A DNA stretch of 64,000 nucleotides, from contig CM032228.1 in the NCBI GenBank assembly GCA_019009955.1, positions 96,406,501 to 96,470,500 of the forward strand, given 5' to 3'. This document shows positions 11,631-24,715 of the stretch, in pieces. Under the pieces are notes generated by a model. It did not search any database. It was not told the origin of the DNA and saw only the letters and a program-made list of their open reading frames with translations. The first letter of the stretch is position 1; the number at the start of each line of letters is the position of its first letter. A program made the position numbers and the translations under genes. Origin of the DNA: Riptortus pedestris. Taxonomy: Eukaryota > Arthropoda > Insecta > Hemiptera > Alydidae.

Positions 11631-11631
<1 letters not shown>
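10450..11631 (+). mobile_element. Complete non-autonomous Helitron, 1182 bp, in a TA tract
   Basis: The 5' end is TC (10450-10451), leading into a typical Helitron start (CTCCTGTCACGATGTTTGTC, then CGCGATGGACTACTAAAC and AACCGATTTT). The 3' end has a CCCG/CGGG hairpin (11604-11607 with 11616-11619), 8 nt, then CTAG (11628-11631). It is flanked by host A (10449) and T (11632), as expected for Helitron A^T insertion. Inside are about two to three units of the 298-bp module (CAGGAGTGGGGG at about 10594, 10893 and 11190). It has no Rep/helicase ORF, so it depends on proteins from elsewhere. Confidence 0.88.
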
Positions 11632-11678
<47 letters not shown>

Positions 11679-12723
11679 CCCCCATAAGTAGATGGTAGGG
11701 CGTCCATATTGGAAGTGGAGCAACATGGAGCATGGACAGTACTGAATAGGTGACCGCGGTGTCAGTACTGTGGTTCGGTACCACCAGATCGCTAAAGTCG
11801 CGGCCGCTGGGGCATTGCTCAGACCTGGACATAACGAGGCCCTTCGACTTACTGGATACCACTCATTCCTCCTTGATCCACTGGCGTTTTTCGATGAATT
11901 GATCACTCCCTACATAAAACTTATCCCCCGGGTCCTATTCGGGGTCCATCGAAGATGTATAAGGTCTAAAATGCCAACTGGGAAAATAAAATTGTTTTCT
12001 TCATCAACTTGGTAGGACCAGATATACATGAATAAACCTTACGAAAATAATGTCAAGAGCACATCTTGAATAGCTGTTACCTATGTACCTTCAACGCCTA
12101 CCTAAAACGCGAGTGTGACTATTTTTAACCTAAAGTAAACAACTAAGAATATTTTTTTTTCTTAATTGGTAGTGGCAGTTGCATTCCAAGTTAATGAAAT
12201 GCTTAACTTGGTTTGTATTGAGGGATTGCTTTGGCTGGGTTATTTAGAGAGGAAGTGTTCAGGAGTTAGGATTTGTGGTGGCCCTATAGGTGGAGTAATG
12301 GTGCCAGTGAAGCAGATAATAAGGTGAAGCAGAGGTCTTCACGCTTCCACTCCTCGTCCATCTTCGTCCTCTGTCCTTTTCCGCTCTTAGCTCCCTCTTC
12401 AGCCACACTCTCACTCCCATTATTCCAAGGTAATCACCTTCCTTCATCAAAACAGACCTATACAACCTAAATCCCTTCCGTATTCCTCTTCCTCTCCATA
12501 ATGGTTTAGTAGTGATTCATAAAAATAATTATTATTTTTCCTTCTTTTATTGATACTGAGACGACATTTTCCACAGCTCGTAGAATGTAATCCACGAAAA
12601 GCGTATACTTTTTTTTATGGAGTTTGAATGATTGGCAGAAATATTAATAAAATAATAGACTAACAAAACCAAAAGAAAGTTAAACAATTCAAGAAGTATA
12701 AATACACCGAAAACATAAATAAC
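11632..12723. other. TA tract, then unassigned GC-richer sequence
   Basis: (TA)n continues to about 11674. From 11675 to about 12480 the sequence is GC-richer than its surroundings. An 81-codon plus frame (11770-12015) and short frames near 12260-12470 resemble no family I know. Possibly a degraded transposon or captured host sequence. Confidence 0.4.
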
Positions 12724-12990
12724 AAAAGTCCGTCACACAGGGACTGCGAACGAAGCAAATTTCCTTAACAAAGTTTAGTAGTAGAAAAATCTACATACTG
12801 GTAACATAACACTAACCTGAATATTAAGTGAATAAATACAAACGGAAATAAGAAATGTTTCAGCGTATTTCAATAACTTGTTGACGGGAAACGTTTGAAA
12901 TGTAAACAAACAGGTCTGCCAGCCTCCCACCGGAAATAAAATGAAGTCCACCTAAGTGTTACCTGGATGAACATTAAATATGGCAATTGG
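12724..12990 (-). mobile_element. HINE 3' half, diverged
   Basis: Begins with the HINE 3' end (plus-strand AAAAGTCCGTCACACAGGG, diverged stem) and continues through CTACATACTGGTAACATAAC, matching copy 1 at about 540-733 in reverse complement. The core and 5' end are lost. Confidence 0.6.
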
Positions 12991-15900
12991 GTTTTCTACC
13001 AGTTCTATATTTTAAATGGACAATAAAACCTGTTTGAATTTTCCAATTTCTCAAGACTTGCTCGAGTCTCGACCGGATATCTTGAGGCTTAAGCGCACAT
13101 CACGTCGTATATCGAGCCTAAATTGTGTTTAGAAGAGTAGCTACTCAAAATTATTACGGCGCACCGTTGTACCTAGATAACCTTTGTAAATACAGTTCTT
13201 TTCAAGGGACGTCCAGAAATCGGCTATTAAAACGTTATTATCAGAATAGGAGTATAGAATAACGTTCTATGAACTTTATAAATATCCCTTCTACAATGAG
13301 AACTCCAGTTAAATAGAACTGGTAAATCCACTAGATAGATACATTATTTGCTTTACATGATTATCCCTCGGAAAAGGAGTTTATATGTTACTTATAATGA
13401 TAATTTGAATATATATATATACTAATAAACTACCGGAAATGAATAAATTAAAATATTAAAGCTGTTAATGCAGATATAAATGAAAAAAAAAAACAATTAA
13501 ACCTCCGTTCTAAATTAATTCTAATAATATTCTATAAAAATGATAATCAATAAGTTATCTAATAACTATATGAGTATGAAGTTCATATAACAATAAGAAT
13601 ATGGCAATTATATAATACAATAAAGAGTAAAATGTAAAGTACAGTTATTCATTCAGCATAAATGACCCATATTTTAAGATGTTCATTCAATATATGTGTA
13701 CCATTGTAATTTATAATCAACTGAAGGATTACATACTGTACAATCGAAACATAAACGATAAAATGATTACAAGTCTTGCTAATAACGTAATGTGCATATG
13801 CATTTAGAGCCAATGAAGTAGGTTATGGCTTTCTTATTATATTCTACATAAACTAGATTTAGTAAAACTGTTTCAAAAACGGCGGCTTAGTGCTTACACT
13901 TTTGAATATTAATAAATATAGAGAACGGAAGCGTATGTAATAAAATGTCAATTAATGGCCGTGGAGAAAATGTGAAACCTTATCGATTATTTGAATATCT
14001 GAATACAATGACTAGGGATTAAGAGCTGACAGCAATGTACAAGACGAAAGAACGTTAAACTGCACAAAAAATAGTTCCAGGTGAGCAATTGAAAGATAGG
14101 TCGAAGATGAGAATAGAAACATGAGCTGGACAAGTAGAAGATGCCCGCCTCCTTTGCCAGTTGGCAAACAGGATAATGGAGGAGTGGACACATGTGACCC
14201 TTGGGCCCGTGGCACATGCCGTAACTCGAGACGAGGAGCACATCCCACCTCCACGCCAATATTGTAGAAGTGGAGCAATATTTAAAAGGTGGCGCGGGTG
14301 TAGGACAGTTGGGGCGGATGTTGCTAAAGATAGAGAGAAGATGGAGGAAGGAGGCAGCTGACAAGGCGCGTGCTACCGGGGCAGGTGGTGCAACACATGT
14401 GCTCCTACCTGACCAATCACGACCTAGGCACAATACTTGATATGGCGCACCCTTTAAGACAATCCTAACAACTGTTCCTAAATATGGGTTTCAAAGAATT
14501 ACTTCTAGTCGAAATAAAACCAAATGAAACACCTGGATAAACATCTAAACTAAATTAAGACACTGACAAAAATATATAAAGTTGATTCAATCCTGATTTC
14601 CCACTTGCGGGAATGTCGTTTTTAATTTTATTCACTAATTAATAAGACGGCTGAAAATGAAATGATAACTGGAATAAAACCATTAACTTAAAATCGAATG
14701 AAGAATAATTTATGAAACGAAATTTTAACATACTATATTGTCAACAAGTTTCATTATACAATCTTTTTGTGATTATATCTAATAATATCTGAGTGTGAGT
14801 GAGTGTTTATTTGTTTTTAACCCTGTACCAGTCAATAACAGTTTTTTTTTTTATCGTTATTAAACTTGGTGTGTTTATATGCTTTACGTAGATCTGTAGT
14901 TCAAGAGTAGGAGTAATAAACAACCAACATAATATCACCGTCATTAGGGGCTGGATCGAAAAATGATTTAAGCCATTCCCGTTGGAAATTCTTCTTTAGT
15001 TCGTACATTAACGGAGCAATTTGTAATTCTCCGTTTACGGCTCATGTAAAATCCTTACACACGATCAAACGAATTTCATATTCGGCTATTAAATGTCACA
15101 TGGGTAGCTAATATTTCAGGTCTTGTTTATAGGGGTTCTTACTACTGGGGAGGGGGGATAGTAAAAAAAAAGTGTGAGATTATTTTATGTTTATGTTAAA
15201 CCACATCGTTCTAATCCATGTTCGTTTAAATGACGTGGTTTTTTTTCTTTTCTTGGTGACTGATTGCCCCTGTTGCTTGTGATTGACCCAGGGTTTGCTC
15301 TCCTTGTCATTAGACAGGATACCAGCCAAGAGTGGAGCCAAGTAGACTAGATCGTAATGAGCCCCACAAACTAGTCTACTGTTGGCACTGAGATACCGTT
15401 TCTAGACGGATGTTTTCGGAAGAATCGGTAAAGAATATCGGGGCAGTTGAAAACTATGCAGAAAAGGGCTGGCAAAGTGTAAACACAAGGAATCCTTGGT
15501 TTGGTGATAAAAACTCGTGTTATATATAAGGCAGGCTCCGAAAAAAAGAAGTAGTAAACGACTTTTGGCAAGAAAAGAGAGCACATGCGCCTAGAACATT
15601 TGGGGATGCAGGAGCAATTAATGATGAGAGAGCCGGAACTTCTAGAATAGCATCAAAAGCATAATGCAAGGATTCAGTTCAGACAAGATCGAGGAAGTAG
15701 TCTTGTCTGATCAGAACCAGCTATATAACAAACAAAGCACCTGGGGCTGATTAGTGAAATATGCAGCAGTTGCCATTATAATAGGCTTATTATAAATAAT
15801 ATAAATAAATGAACAAAATGTCAACAGATTAGGGAGATGCCTATATTGTCCATCTGCATAAAAAAGTACAATTGTGTTGCGAAAATTACTTTATCATGTA

Positions 15901-16039
15901 TTTAAGAAGTACAAAGTAAATAAAGGCATCACTGCAAAAAATTGGGGACAGATTCTAGGCGACAGAGCCGACTCAGTGGCAAGTCGGCTATAAGCTATAT
16001 CTTATTAACAGACAGTAATACAAGATTGTAATAAAGACA
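12991..16039. other. Unassigned AT-rich stretch with a GC-richer island
   Basis: Mostly AT-rich, no gene. An island at about 13987-14433 has a 148-codon minus frame and a 66-codon plus frame, neither with a recognisable domain; it may be a relic transposon ORF. Weak frames at 15371-15586 are not supported. Confidence 0.4.
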
Positions 16040-16193
16040 TGTGTATTTAACCGGTGTTGAAGTATTATGGTGTCATCATCATCGTGTTCCATTTCCAGCA
16101 TCGCATCACAACGCGATGCTGGTGTAAAGCACCATAGCGCTTTGAAATAAGTTCATTCTTTTTGAATGACCCTGTATAATAGTCGCCCTAAAA
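16040..16193. mobile_element. Possible Tc1/mariner-type terminal region
   Basis: The sequence ends in TTTGAATGACCCTGTATA (about 16170-16188), that is TATACAGGGTCATTCAAA read inward, which resembles the ends of many insect Tc1/mariner elements. An exact 8-bp inverted repeat (AGCATCGC/GCGATGCT) lies at about 16097-16120. No transposase frame or opposite end was found. Confidence 0.35.
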
Positions 16194-17504
16194 ACTTATG
16201 AAACAAACAAACAAAAGTCGCCTAGTTCGCCCGACAGTTAGTTCTTAGTTTTATTACTAATGAATAACAGTGCGTTCAGTAGAGATTTTTGAGTATAGTG
16301 CTCTATGGTTTCAATGCAGTTCTTAGTGAACATCAGAGCAGTGCCGTGTTTAGTGAACATCAGTGATTCGTGTAATCGTGAGTTATTGAAAAGTGAAATT
16401 AACACTGCATATTGTGACTAGTAGTGAAGAATAATTTACCAAGTGTGTAGTGCGTCGTCAAATAAATTGTGAAGCGATAAAAACGCTAAAGTTTGTGTAT
16501 TTAATTCTGCTACGAAAAAAAACCCTAATCAACGTTTATTATTTTTGTAATAAACGTAACAATATATTTAAACGTGAAGATTAGAGACGTATAAATAGGA
16601 ATTATTGCCAAACCATATATGATACAATTGGGATTTGTGCCCAAGAAGATCGACAACAGGTCACCTCACCTTTATAAGGCTAGAAAGGGCCAATGCCTTG
16701 ATATTGATGCACATCACCTCTCACTGATTCATTACAGTTATTGGGAATACCTAGCAAGCTCTGTAGATTGACCCTAGACTAGACGTGTTGTAAGAGATGG
16801 CGACTCTGGTGGCATGACATCATATGTCCTATCAAGAAAGGCAAATGCAGTGTTTAAAGCAAGCCACGGAAATGGAAATCCAACAGATTATCCAGAATGT
16901 TTCTGTATGTTCGCCAAGTGGGATAAAAAAAGAGGGGCAAGCCCAGACAGAGGTAATTTGATGACACGAGGGAGTTGTAGAGTCGGAGGACCATGACTCC
17001 ACTATCTTAGCTCGTACTGCATTAACCAGAAAAATCTAAGACAGAAAAGGATTAGTCAGAGAGTTTTTGGTTAAGAAGATGGAGTTCATTTAGTTTACTT
17101 TATCAAGGACGCCAGGTGTATAGAAGCATTCGAAATTGTAGTTTTATTTATATGATTAATTTCAATGTGTGTATTTATGGTTCTAGAGTGCCTATTTGGG
17201 GAATATAAAATGCTTATGAATAGGTTAAACTGATCTTTCATTTTATTTTATAAGTCATAGATTATCTGACATAAAAACTATTTGATAGCTTTTTCCGTAA
17301 AATCTACGTCCTTGTCAAGAAAGCCCTTTTGCTCCAGATAAAGAAAATGCGATCTGGCTGTTTAGCGAATGTGAGGTGCTCTTGGCCTCTATTGACTCAA
17401 GGTACAGCTGTGCACCTATCTCCAGACATCCGCCCACCCGCCCTTCAAGGTATAAAGCGGCTTGCTTTCATCAACCACCTTTTAGCGACCCTCTCCACAC
17501 ATCA

Positions 17505-17507
<3 letters not shown>
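16194..17507. other. Unassigned sequence
   Basis: No confident gene. A 60-codon plus frame (16814-16996) in a somewhat GC-richer patch (16640-17000) has no recognised motif. Confidence 0.4.
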
Positions 17508-17578
<71 letters not shown>

Positions 17579-17662
17579 TGAGGAAGATTGGCATTGAAAT
17601 TGAAAATCGCGCCGTTAGTACATCCTCAATAGCTGATTTCCCTTAAAGAAAACCAACTAAAA
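17508..17662 (-). mobile_element. HINE 5' portion with TA and GATA microsatellite
   Basis: (TA)n at about 17509-17546 is followed by (GATA)n to about 17577, then ATCGCGCC...TACATCCTCAATAGCTGA and a diverged HINE 5' end at about 17635-17662. Confidence 0.6.
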
Positions 17663-19084
17663 CTTACAAGGATCATATGCCTATATGGTAATTATATCAT
17701 ATGAATGACTTGAAAAATAGAGTTTGATCCAATAGGTAGTATTCATTTATTTTCAGATTTTTAATGGTGGAAACTCCTTTTTTTAAAAGCTATGAACATA
17801 TAGTCAATCCAGCCTTGTAAGTTTCTATGTCTGTATATAGTATACAATTTTAATTTGTGTTATTAGGTAGAAAAAAGAATAAATTGGATGTAAATTTGTG
17901 AAATCCAAGTCTTGAAGTAGGGAAGAAATTTTGCAGAAACGTTAATAATGACGATTTAAGTTTATTGCCATCCTATTAACTTGAAACCCCTATAACACAC
18001 ACAGAGACAGTTACACATTATGTTATATTATGAAGTTAAACAAGATTGCTAAATCGTCGGCAACAGTGATGTTTTATCCATTAAACTTGGATTGCAGAAT
18101 ATATGTATAAAACAAATTACAGATTAAATAAATATTTAGTAGAATACGATAAAAACAACGAAATTTTATCTTGCTCTGAAGAATAGAATATTTTGTTGGT
18201 TGTTGGTGTCTACTGGACGCCCATTCGTAATGAAAGCACTCTATTGAATAATTCATAAGTTCAATAAATCAAAGGACAGGCACCACGTAAAACAAACAAA
18301 ACTACAGATACAATGAATATACAACCTTCACAAAAAACTCCGTTTGCACGAGATCAAAGTCATATTTAATTCCTAGTTTCAGGAGTAGGAATAAACATAA
18401 AGAACACTCAATAGAAGTGGTAAACACAAATTAAGGAGTATATCCCTTTGATTTCAACCATGGCAAATCAGACACCAAAATATTATCCAAGTGAAAACTC
18501 ATCATTAGTAACATGTTCAAACTAATTTTATTGTTTTTCTCAAGAAGACAAAGATAACAGAGCTATTCTAATAATATTAATTTATAAAATAAATGTGATC
18601 GAACGAAGAAGAAATGAAGGCTAACACTCAAACTCAGTGTAACCTCTACTGGGAGGCATGATGTCTAAAAACTAGAGAAAAAAACGTCTAAAAGTTATCC
18701 TCGATTTTCCACTTAAAACATAATTTAATAGTAAGCCTTCCGTATAATTAGGATCATTTAGCGTAGGAATGTTCATAAAATTTTAATTTTCTGCAGGGTT
18801 ACTTGAACAAGAAAGTTCTAAGTAGCCGATTTGTATTATTTCTAAAATAAACTGTTAATAACACATTGTTGTTGATTTATAATTGCTTTTATTCATCCCA
18901 TAAAAATATGATTTGGCTTATTGGCAACTTTATTTAAATTAATAAATTCGATATAAATTAATAAAGTCGATATTCTATTAGGTTTAGTTTCCTTTTCTAA
19001 GCTTATTTCAGTATTTTTTTTTTGTTTTACATTCAGTGGACACTGAACTTTATCATTTAATGTATATATGTTTATTAGTTATAT
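17663..19084. other. AT-rich, nothing recognised
   Basis: No gene, RNA or repeat family identified. Confidence 0.4.
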
Positions 19085-19240
19085 AGATGATAGGCACTAC
19101 AGTTCTTGAATCACCTGGGCCTCCCCCACCACGTTTGTTAATCGACGCCTCTCAGGAAGGCTTCTCCAACCTCTGCAGGTCCTCCTCAAGTTCATTTAAC
19201 CACAATCGTTTGGGTCCATCTATATTCCTAGGGAGGTTTT
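19085..19240 (-). mobile_element. LINE reverse-transcriptase C-terminal tail, fragment
   Basis: The minus strand reads DGPKRLWLNELEEDLQRLEK, a stop, then EASINKRGGGGP. This follows the consensus of LINE ORF2 C-termini (GRPR.RW.D.V.EDL..L....A.DR..WR). Only this tail is left, with one in-frame stop. Confidence 0.6.
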
Positions 19241-20631
19241 ATTATTTTTTTTTTCTAAAATATTAAGCATTGGAAAATGTTTAATGAATTTCTTCAGTTC
19301 AGTAGTAGGGAGGAAAACCTGGAACAATATTGAGCTGTACTAAAAATTAAAGTAATTTTTTTTTTATGTCTCATCAGTGGTGTAACGTGGTGGCTATAAA
19401 AGGTTGGGTATCCTAGTAGCCACTGGATAAATAATATGATTTTCCCCCCATAAAATGATCTCATGTCTCAGGTTCGTCGGAACGTATTTGGAGTGGCAAA
19501 AATGAAGTGAAGTATCATAGAAAGAAGCATGAAAATCTGAGTAATGGAAAGGTCAAGGATTGAACGCGTAAGTATTAAGATGAACTGCCTAGAAAAAGAG
19601 AAAGAACAATATAACAAATTAAAGAAGGTAGCGCAAGTTTATTCTAGCGTAACCCAGGTCTAGCTCAAGTTTGAATTGGGTCATGGCTATTTTATGGATA
19701 CTTATATCTGTTTATTGATTGCATAGAAAACTATTTTTTTTTGTAATTACATTAGAATAATTTGTATATTCAGTAGTGTTTTATAGTGCTTTTTTTCAGA
19801 CCCATTAACCTTTACTTACTGTAAATGTTATTTAGTAATTTAAAATGTTTAGTACAGGAATTTTTAAAAGGATTACTTAATCATCCATCGATAACAATAT
19901 AGAATTATCTATGAAACGCTTCGACGCTCGCCACACCACTTTCCACAAAGTGAGAAGTGGTAGTGATTTTGACTAATAAAGTTCAAGATAATATAAGTCA
20001 TACCATCACATGCGAATTGTCAAGTTTCCATGTGATTACTCCAGATTGGCATTTCCAAATAGACCGTAAAACATTAATTGAACTATAGCACAGGAAATCG
20101 GGAGGGGGGGGATGATATCAACTGACACTAAATAAAGCACTTATAATTCAGAGGAACTGATGGGAAGCCATTCACACAACAGAGGCCAAGAACATTAATT
20201 TTCAGTTACGTCATCTTATTATGATTCGTATTGCAGATGGAGGGCTTTATTAGACAGTCATATCAGATTAAGTTTCCATTTCGATTGATGTCTGTCCCAT
20301 TCACAATATTTATGCGCCCCTTCCAAACTCCCAAACATGGACATCCTGTTAAATTTAGTATTGTGAAGGCCGGAGGATTTTTTTTCTTAAAGAAATATTA
20401 AAAAGTAATAGAATCGACCAAAATTATAAGATCATCTATTTATTTTTTACAGTTAAATATTGATCCAATTAACTGCATATACTAGGACCCAAAACAATTA
20501 TTCAGTTAAGTAATGAGTTTGACTTTAACAGCTAAAGATATATTTTTATGATCAAAATATAAAATCATCACTTTCAAAAATACTTTTCTTTTAAAACTTC
20601 AAGCAATAAATGTTTTATTTATAACTATCTA

Positions 20632-20634
<3 letters not shown>
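19241..20634. other. AT-rich, nothing recognised
   Basis: No ORF or repeat family that I can name. Confidence 0.4.

Positions 20635-20711
<77 letters not shown>
20635..20711. repeat. (TA)n-(GT)n compound microsatellite
   Basis: TA repeats (about 20636-20670) run directly into GT repeats (about 20671-20712). No HINE sequence is visible on either side. Confidence 0.9.
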
Positions 20712-20714
<3 letters not shown>

Positions 20715-21861
20715 ATACACAAAGGTTTAAGAGGCTTTTAAGATAACCAATGAGTCTGAAAGTAAAATAAATAAATTTAAAAATGTCAAGTTATTAATAC
20801 CAATACGAAAATATATTTAAAAATCAAAGATAAATAAAACAGTAAAAAATTTAAATAAAGAACCTCATACGGGTGGTTCAGCTATATGCTGGAGAAGAAG
20901 GGTGATACCTTGAAGCAGACTCGTTGGAATCCTGAGATTGCGAAGGTCCCCTCACCCGACCGCACACAACTGTCCACCCAACACCCCAAGCAAAGAGTCT
21001 CACCAAGTCCAGTGACAACTACTGCATCTATTCTATTATTTATCTAACTTATACAATAATCTTAAGAACCAGAATACTTTCTAAGCTACCTACAATACTT
21101 CTCATTTAAGAAAATGTCTGTTTTCCTACATGGCCTCTCACGATTATAGATCCATATACATCACTCTTTCACAAGAGTCCTTACCAGAGTTCTCACTACA
21201 GTAGCATGCCATTAATTCTCACTAAAGAGAGAAACATTGCATTATTCTACTCCCTTTTGTCCACCGAACTCTAGGGCAAGTGAGAGTGCATTAATATGTG
21301 TACTGACAACCATACAAAATCCAAGAAATCCATTCCAAAAGTCTAACCTGTTTGTCGAAAAATAACTCATAGGATAATACAAAGCCATCAATAGAACTTA
21401 ATGTACCTGTCCAGGATTTCCTTCACCCTTTAGGCAACACCCCTCAAGACATTAGTAGTCTTTGACATCGGTAAACCCGACCAGTCTAGATACTGGATAT
21501 GATTAAATGTAAGCGAATCACCAGACAAGAAAACCCCAGACATGCACCTGTGACATGGATCTTAAAATATCCCTCCATGGAGGTAATTTCTGCGTAGTAT
21601 TGGATTTTTCCTCTCCCTAGGTCTGATTTTCAAATCTTAGCTGTATGGAATTTGTTTGGAACCTGCGGAGAGAGGGCCATAAATGCTAAAACGTAGGGAG
21701 GGGTGAACGCATAGGAACTATGTACACGGTTTTCTATAGACACCTTTTTAACTATTTATTTGGGTTTTGATACAACTATAAAAATAAATACATAATAAAC
21801 AATTCCTCTACACAATTAATAATTTGAGGTACACACAATTCCATACATGAGCTGGGTCTCC
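20712..21861. other. Unassigned sequence, possible LINE 3' UTR
   Basis: Not coding. It lies downstream of the minus-strand R2-like LINE fragment at 21862-22637 and could include its 3' UTR. A GC-richer patch is at about 20880-21010. Confidence 0.35.
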
Positions 21862-22637
21862 CTAACCCCAAAATTGTCCCAATAAGACTTGATTACGAAA
21901 GGTGCAAGCACCTTTGGAACGTGTTCTGCCCGTCAGCATGCCAAAAAAAACATAATACATAATTAAAATAATACACTTCACTAAAATATAAAGTATTAGT
22001 AGTATCACAAATCCCGCCACACTTCCTGGCCTTGGAGAACGTTCGCCAAGTGAATTCCCTCTTCCAGCCTCTGCCAACGCCTTGTCTTCCACCCAGTCGT
22101 CCATTCCTCGCTGCAAATACGCCTCAGACTGTCCAGGAACCACACAGAACCAGGATGCTGATCCACTGCATTGCCGTACTACTCATACCGAAATCCCACA
22201 ATCCGTCGGCACTCTTCTTACACCAGACACCTTTGTAAGACAGGATCACTGGGAGTACCCGGACCATGCCTGGCTCAACCTCGGCGAGCTGGGCAACCGC
22301 CCTCTTCAGCTCCAAGCTGTCATATTTTTCTTTCTTCCTCTGAAAGATGTCCTCCAATGGTCCCACTGCAGTGACAATATGTACATCAATAATTGCCACA
22401 CTTGACCTCCACTTAACAACTACGTCTGGTCGAAACGATCCAACAGAGGTTACGAATAAATTCTCGTACCAGGTACTCCATCCTCGCATTATTACGGGGG
22501 CTACAATAATCTCTATCAACAACCAGTTTACTGATTCCATACATCAGTAACAAGTACCAAACGTCCGTTCTCTGATGCTTAAAACAAAAGAAAATCTCAT
22601 GCGCCTTGGCACTAACCGTCGATAATTCCATTATCAT
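21862..22637 (-). mobile_element. R2-like LINE: C-terminal restriction-like endonuclease, decayed
   Basis: The minus-strand 138-codon frame (22124-22540) carries SFRPDVVVKW, AIIDVHIV and KKEKYDSLELKR. This is the PD...D...K...Y pattern of the restriction-like endonuclease (RLE) at the C-terminus of R2/NeSL-type LINE proteins, which cleave specific target DNA. Further on, PVILSYKGVWC and ILVLCGSW match the conserved end of the family. Coding then continues in another frame (QRGMDDWVEDKALAEAG, 21862-22143). The upstream frame, about 22413-22637, may hold the region between zinc knuckle and RLE. Frameshifts make it nonfunctional. RT domain absent. Confidence 0.68.
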
Positions 22638-22794
22638 TTAGAATGGATAGAAGAAATGGACAAAGGTTGAAAGGTTTGAATGTGAAATTCTCATAGCAAT
22701 AAGAAGTTAACGTCAGGTGGCGATAAAGAATTCTAGCAAAGGGAGGCGAGGAAACCTCATTCTTAAAACCCAAAATTCGATTTTCCACGATAAG

Positions 22795-22950
22795 AATGTA
22801 ATTGGTTAAGATGGGCACGGCATGTGACAAGACGAAACCAGACCAACTCTGTACAAAAGAAAATTAATACGATAGTGGATAGCAATCGAGAGGAAGGAAT
22901 ACCGAAGATTAGATGGGTTAAAATACTAAAAAGACTGAGTTCCACTTATT
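22795..22950 (+). mobile_element. LINE ORF2 C-terminal tail, fragment
   Basis: After a stop, the plus strand reads WLRWARHVTRRNQ, then REEGIPKIRWVKILKRL, matching the end of many RTE/Jockey-like ORF2 proteins (LRWAGHV.R......G.R..GRPK.RW.D.V). Short relic on the opposite strand to the adjacent R2-like fragment. Confidence 0.65.
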
Positions 22951-22975
22951 GAAAACAAGGAAGTTCAAATAACTC

Positions 22976-23215
22976 GATTAATATTTAAGACACGAAAAAA
23001 TGCATAAAATAAAAATTGTATATCATCAATGGTTTAACAAGACTGGCTGTAAAACATTTAACGATCCAACTTATAATAGAGGAAGTATTTAGAATTTTCG
23101 AACCCTCTAAACCCCCACTATCCCAGGTCCGATTTCAGACACTATCAAATATGATCTTTAGTTTTGGCGAAAAAGTTTAAATTATCAAAGAGGTGTGTTA
23201 TAGATCAAATAAACG
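22976..23215 (-). mobile_element. HINE core, old copy
   Basis: Plus-strand ATTTAGAATTTTCGAA, CCTCTAAACCCCCACT, CAGGTCCGATTTCAG and ATGATCTTTAG match the inner HINE block in reverse, with many substitutions. No TA tract or intact ends. Confidence 0.6.
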
Positions 23216-23983
23216 CTCGACGTCCTCCCGGGGTAAATCATAGCTAGCCAGATCACTTCTATACTTCACTAGTGTCAACGCTGTTACAGTGGGATTTATA
23301 GGCCGATCTGACTGGCTTGTCGGAGTGACAAAGAAGGGCTTCGAATCCCGAATTCCGTCTACATACGGGGGCAGGAACTTCTGAATGATCACAGATATCT
23401 TGTCGTCCAGGTAGGATCAAGGGAGAAAATTGAGCAGTAGAGTATACATAAGAGGTAGAGAGGACTGAGATAAAGAAGGAAATGGTGAAATTGGTGAGTA
23501 GCTGTGAGAGGGTGGGCGGGAGGATGTGACATCACCCCAATGACAACTGTCTAACACCTCCTTATCCGTCCGGCCCCTGTTTCCATTCACAATCCACAGT
23601 CCCATTCAGCCACAGTCTCATTCATGACTGCTCATTAATGGTCAGGTGGATACATTCCATTCTGATAATAGATTCTGGCTGTTCAATTCTGCGTAACAAC
23701 AGTGTCGAGAAATATACCAAGCCGTGGCAGCATTAACCCCTAAATCCAGAAGAATAACTAAATTAAGAGGCTCACTGTTTATACCTGTAATATATATATA
23801 ACATAATTTATGTTTGACCTATTTTATATATTTTTATTTTATTACGCAATAATATCTCATAAAAGTAAGGTGATACAAAAAAAATCATTTTTAAAACATT
23901 CAAGGCGACTCATTTCCAAGAATAGACATTGTATTTTTACATGTAAAATTCATATGTTCATATGTTCTTTCTTATTTTTTATA

Positions 23984-24057
<74 letters not shown>

Positions 24058-24715
24058 AATAGGAATGAATAACAATATGGCCACTAAAACTTAAACTCTT
24101 GTGCCAAAATATATTTTGAGGGTGTAACCATTTCATGCTAATAAACTTATCATAAACAACAGGAAATTTCCACTGAAATACCTAGTAACAAGTACACGCG
24201 GGAATTTATAGTTGAATGGTCTCATGCAGACATTGGCAGCACATCACCCACTTGCTCCTTCCCTTGTCCGCCCCCGTGATTATCAGAACTTCTTGCCATC
24301 CGAACAGAATGGGTCTCTCGGCGTAGCCTTTAGATACTGTAGCAACCAAATTAATTTCAAATTTTAATATTTTCAAAATTGTTCATATTAATCGAAAATT
24401 ATTCCACAGAAAAAATATTAGTGTCTCATTAATGAAAGGGTATGGAGAAATCACTTAAAAATTTAAAATTTCTAACATTTTACTATTTTGTAGGCTTAAA
24501 ATTATAAAAAAGTCACTAAAACACAATTATATGAAACTTCATTTTTCAGCTACTAAATGGTTAAATGCCCTTATTCCAAAATACGAAGGCCAATAAGGGT
24601 GGACTAAACAAAGTATACATCTATTTTACAGGTATTAAGTATTACAAAGGTCAACCTCGTACATCGAAAGCAATACTTATGAAACAGAAATGAACTAGAA
24701 TAATAATTGTTCTCA
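23216..24715. other. Unassigned sequence with a TA microsatellite
   Basis: A 64-codon minus frame (23198-23392, ending LPREDVERLFDL) looks protein-like but I do not recognise it. (TA)n fills about 23981-24056 with one CA interruption near 24002. Nothing else assigned. Confidence 0.4.

Noticed and set aside
22032..22550. Several plus-strand frames of 67-107 codons
   Set aside because: Antisense to the R2-like endonuclease fragment.
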